From positions 1 through 17,838 of the forward strand of contig CAKSVQ010000033.1 of the NCBI GenBank assembly GCA_934504065.1: a stretch of DNA of 17,838 nucleotides, read 5' to 3'. Positions 15,527-17,838 of this stretch are shown one piece after another. Source of the stretch: an uncultured Dysosmobacter sp. (GTDB lineage: Bacteria; Bacillota; Clostridia; Oscillospirales; Oscillospiraceae). The notes beneath the pieces were generated by a model. It saw nothing but the letters and a program-made list of their open reading frames with translations. It did no database searches and was not told where the DNA came from. The position numbers were made by a program, and so were the translations under genes. Each line of letters starts with the position of its first letter. Within the stretch, counting starts at the first letter, position 1.

Positions 15527-16237
15527 TTATTTTTTGTCCGTCCGGATGGGAAACACCGTCAACCGCTCGCCGCCGTCCCACAGGGCCAGCAGCACGTCCT
15601 TTTCATCCCGATAGCCCTGCCGCACCAGACTGCGCCGCACCCACGGAATTTCCTTTCCGGCGCTGCGGATATTTTCCTCCAGCAGCCTGCCGTCCATGAT
15701 AAAGGGCGTCTGCCGCCGGGACTGACGGGGGTCCAGATTCAGGTCGGTGGGGGTGGCGGGGCGGTTGGCCTCCTTGGGCAGAAAGCTCACCACGCCGTTG
15801 TGCTCCAGCACGGCGGATTGCAGCTGGTTGAGGTCAAACCAGCCGCCGATGCGGCAGTACGTCAGAAATTCGTTCAGGTCCAGCCGCGCCCGCTTCAGGT
15901 TTTCCCGGTAGATCACGCCGTTTTCCAGCAGCACCAGCGGCTTTCCGGTCACCACCGCCCGGGCCCGGAGCAGCTTGTTGGTCAAAAGTGAGATGACCAC
16001 CGCCGCCGCGCCGTAGACGATCAGGGCCGTCAGCGGCCGCAGGGGCTCTTCCAGTTCCGTGGCCAGCTCCGCCGCCACCGAGCCGATGGTGATCCCCTCC
16101 ACATAGTCGAACATGGTCATCTGCGACACCTGCCGGACGCCCATGAGCTTGGTCAGAAGAAACAGCACCACAATAGAAACCAGCGCCGCCAAAGCGGTCT
16201 GCCAGATCTGGGGCCACGCCTCCGAAAACTGCATCAT
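15527..16237 (-). CDS. DUF421 (YetF/YcaP-like) membrane protein
   Basis: 236 aa from the ATG at 16237. Three membrane helices lie at about 11-32, 45-60 and 68-88, and the conserved LMGVRQVSQMTMFDYVEGIT (31-50) and KPLVLLENGVIYRENL (99-114) are typical of the family. The C-terminal half is a soluble two-part domain (about 95-236) that includes LEHNGVVSFLPKE (144-156). The biochemical function of the family is not established; Bacillus relatives are linked to the spore or cell envelope. GGGAGG (16250-16245) is seven bases before the chosen ATG. The frame also has an ATG at 16291, just after the CLC stop, but it has no ribosome binding site. The ribosome binding site lies inside a stem-loop, described at 16243-16288. 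Confidence 0.88.
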   Translation of the reverse strand: MMQFSEAWPQIWQTALAALVSIVVLFLLTKLMGVRQVSQMTMFDYVEGITIGSVAAELATELEEPLRPLTALIVYGAAAVVISLLTNKLLRARAVVTGKPLVLLENGVIYRENLKRARLDLNEFLTYCRIGGWFDLNQLQSAVLEHNGVVSFLPKEANRPATPTDLNLDPRQSRRQTPFIMDGRLLEENIRSAGKEIPWVRRSLVRQGYRDEKDVLLALWDGGERLTVFPIRTDKK

Positions 16238-16242
16238 AAGAA

Positions 16243-16288
16243 AACCTCCCGCCGCACCTGTGTTTTCCACAGTATGCCACGGGAGGTT
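16243..16288 (-). promoter_or_regulatory. Stem-loop sequestering the DUF421 ribosome binding site
   Basis: In the minus-strand transcript AACCTCCCG (16288-16280) pairs perfectly over 9 bp with CGGGAGGTT (16251-16243), which contains the DUF421 Shine-Dalgarno GGGAGG. An inner 5-bp stem, CTGTG/CACAG (16258-16262 with 16268-16272), stacks inside. The 5' arm starts five bases after the CLC stop codon, so ribosomes finishing the CLC gene would unfold it. This predicts that DUF421 is translated only when CLC is. Confidence 0.7.
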
Positions 16289-16293
16289 CATTT

Positions 16294-17592
16294 TTACTCA
16301 TCTGTTTTTTCCACGAGATTGGGGTCCTGTTTGGGCTCGTTGGTGTGCACATTGATATACTGGGCCTTCAGCTTGGAATAGAGGATGGTCTGGCTGGAAT
16401 ACAGCCCGCTGTATCCCGAGAGCATGAAGCTGATGACGCAGGCCAGCGCGAAGTACAAAAGTCCCCCGTCGCCAAAAAGCTCAATGGAAAGCAGGGTGGA
16501 CGCCAGAGGGCAGTTGGTAGCGCCGCAGAACACCGCGGCCAGACCGATGGCGGCGGAGGCCCCGGCAGGCAGGCCCAGCAGCGGCCCCGCCACGCAGCCA
16601 AACGTGGCCCCCACGAAGAACGAGGGCACCACCTCGCCGCCCTTGAAGCCTGCCCCCAGCGTTACCGCCGTGAACAGCAGCTTCCACAAAAAGGCGAAGG
16701 AACGTGCCTGTCCCTGCTCCACCGCGGCAGCCACCACGTCCATGCCCGCGCCGTTATAATCCGTCGTGCCGCAAAGATACGTCAGCGCGACCACCGCCGC
16801 GCCGCCCACGGCCACCCGCACCCACGGGTTGGGCAGGTATTTTTCCAGCAGGTGCTCCATGCCGTGGATGCCCTCGCAAAACAGCACGGATACCAGCGCG
16901 CACAAAACCGCCAGCACCGCCACCCGCACCATCGTCCCCATGGCCAGCGCGGGCATTTCCACCGTGAAACGGGTGGGCTCCACCCCCAGCACCAGCGAAA
17001 CGCCATAGGCCGTCAGCGCGGCGGTGAGACAGGGGAACATGGCCGCGTGGTACATCACGCCCACGCTGATGACCACGATGGAAAAGACCGCCGCCGTCAG
17101 CGGCGTGCCGAACAGGGCAGAGAAAAACGCCGACATGCCCGCAAGGGTCGCCACCCGCAGGTCCTTGTCGTCCAGATGGAACAGCCGCCCGGTGTGAAAG
17201 CCGATGGTGCCGCCCATTTGCAGCGCCGCGCCCTCCCGTCCGGCAGAGCCGCCGCACAGGTGGGTCAGCACCGTGCCGAGGAAAATGGCGGGCAGAAGCA
17301 AAATGGGCAGTCCCTTGCCAAGGTGCACCTCGTCGATCACGGCGTTGGTGCCCTGCCCCTCCGTTTTTGTCAGCTTGTAAAAGCCCACGATCACAAGGCC
17401 CGCCAGCGGCAAACACCACAAAAGCCACGGGTGCTCGGCCCGCAGCAGCGTTGCATGGTGCACGCCCATGTGGAACGCGCTACCGATCACGCCGCAGACA
17501 ACGCCCGCCGTCACCGCCAGCGCCAGCCACTTGCCCAGAGACCGCACGTACAGCGCCCCCAGCCGGAGAAGGCCGCTCTTTCTCTCTTTCAT
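16294..17592 (-). CDS. CLC-family anion transporter, resembling CLC-F fluoride exporters
   Basis: 432 aa, a multi-helix CLC membrane protein. The gating glutamate is Glu120 in GGSAGREGAALQMGG (114-128). The second ion-binding region, GFKGGEVVPSFFVGATFG (315-332), and CGATNCPLASTLLSIELFG (356-374) match the pattern I know from CLC-F fluoride/proton antiporters rather than the chloride exchangers, which have GSGIP and GIFAP. The first ion-binding region here reads GQGTNAVIDEVH (79-90), without a GSGIP motif. No CBS domains are present; a soluble tail (408-432) ends the protein. GAGGAGG overlaps the stop of the upstream gene, six bases before the ATG at 17592. I see no fluoride riboswitch in the window. 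Family call is firm; the fluoride assignment is from motif memory only. Confidence 0.9.
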   Translation of the reverse strand: MKERKSGLLRLGALYVRSLGKWLALAVTAGVVCGVIGSAFHMGVHHATLLRAEHPWLLWCLPLAGLVIVGFYKLTKTEGQGTNAVIDEVHLGKGLPILLLPAIFLGTVLTHLCGGSAGREGAALQMGGTIGFHTGRLFHLDDKDLRVATLAGMSAFFSALFGTPLTAAVFSIVVISVGVMYHAAMFPCLTAALTAYGVSLVLGVEPTRFTVEMPALAMGTMVRVAVLAVLCALVSVLFCEGIHGMEHLLEKYLPNPWVRVAVGGAAVVALTYLCGTTDYNGAGMDVVAAAVEQGQARSFAFLWKLLFTAVTLGAGFKGGEVVPSFFVGATFGCVAGPLLGLPAGASAAIGLAAVFCGATNCPLASTLLSIELFGDGGLLYFALACVISFMLSGYSGLYSSQTILYSKLKAQYINVHTNEPKQDPNLVEKTDE

Positions 17593-17603
17593 ACGCCGCC
17601 TCC

Positions 17604-17838
17604 TCAGACCGTGACCGCCGCCGCGGAGCCGTCCAGCCGATATTCCAGCAGGTCTGGGTGCTTCAAATACCGCTCAAACGCCGCAAAAAAACGGGAATAC
17701 TCAATACCCGTGGCCACGCGCTCGTCCATCACCACGCCCAGCGGCAGCCGCTTTTTCCGCTTGCCGTCCGCCCCGCAGGGCTCATGCACGGGCTTGCCCA
17801 TGCACACGAACACGCTGGTGGTGCCGAACTCATAGCAG
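17604..17838 (-). CDS. CoA-dependent acyltransferase-like (CAT/E2 fold) protein, C-terminal fragment
   Basis: Only the last 77 codons are in the window; the frame is open to base 17838, so the apparent start near 17813 is not real. The residues resemble the end of the chloramphenicol acetyltransferase / dihydrolipoamide acyltransferase fold: EFGTTSVFVCMGK, then LPLGVVMDERVATGIEYSRF, then FERYLKHPDLL. In active members the equivalent of DERVATG is HxxxDG or DHRVxDG, with a catalytic histidine. Here that position is Glu. The stop is 11 bases from the CLC start and overlaps its ribosome binding site, so the two are probably co-transcribed. Its function is unknown. Confidence 0.65.
   Translation of the reverse strand, partial: CYEFGTTSVFVCMGKPVHEPCGADGKRKKRLPLGVVMDERVATGIEYSRFFAAFERYLKHPDLLEYRLDGSAAAVTV

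Noticed and set aside
16238..16291. Upstream start (ATG at 16291) extending the DUF421 protein by 18 residues
   Set aside because: No ribosome binding site; the extension spans the stem-loop, and the family start fits the ATG after GGGAGG.
17593..17603. Fluoride riboswitch before the CLC gene
   Set aside because: Only 11 bases separate the CLC gene from its upstream neighbour, with no room for the motif; it could only lie outside the window.
16345..17835. Open frame of 496 codons on the plus strand, antisense to the CLC gene
   Set aside because: Arg/His/Gln-rich shadow of a strongly supported membrane protein gene.

Overview
The window looks like chromosome from a GC-rich anaerobic Firmicute, most likely of the Oscillospiraceae (Clostridial cluster IV). 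This is inferred from strong AGGAGG-type ribosome binding sites, short AT-rich intergenic promoter regions in otherwise GC-rich DNA, CsaB- and DUF4330-type cell-envelope genes, and family-typical protein variants. No phage, IS, CRISPR, tRNA or rRNA was seen.

Layout. (1) Positions 1-5042, plus strand: the C-terminal part of an MMPL/RND transporter whose stop overlaps the start of a 1077-aa exported protein. That protein has two GLUG-repeat blocks flanking a long coiled coil, plus a C-terminal membrane anchor, and ends at a 16-bp terminator (5053-5089). (2) Positions 5112-5287: a dense cluster of inverted repeats. (3) Positions 5291-7144, minus strand: a membrane-domain glycerophosphodiester phosphodiesterase with its own promoter. 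(4) Positions 7145-7844: a 700-bp non-coding gap holding an AT-rich island with several DnaA-box-like sequences. (5) Positions 7845-14835, minus strand: a probable five-gene operon transcribed as GT4-CsaB fusion, polA, rimI, a GNAT acetyltransferase, then tsaD. It has a good sigma-A-type promoter at 14885-14913 and a terminator at 7800-7833. (6) Positions 14953-15429, plus strand: a DUF4330 membrane protein, divergent from csaB. (7) Positions 15527-17838, minus strand: a CoA-dependent-acyltransferase-like protein (5' end outside the window), a CLC anion transporter resembling the fluoride-exporting CLC-F branch, and a DUF421 membrane protein. The last of these has a ribosome binding site buried in an intercistronic stem-loop.

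Functionally the window mixes envelope biology with housekeeping. The envelope genes are the MMPL transporter and its surface partner, the phosphodiesterase, the pyruvyltransferase/glycosyltransferase fusion, DUF4330, DUF421 and CLC. The housekeeping genes are DNA polymerase I, t6A tRNA modification and ribosomal protein acetylation. The least explained elements are the coupled MMPL/GLUG-coiled-coil pair, the DnaA-box-like island with no dnaA nearby, the GT4-CsaB fusion, the hairpin cluster at 5112-5287 and the sequestered ribosome binding site before DUF421.
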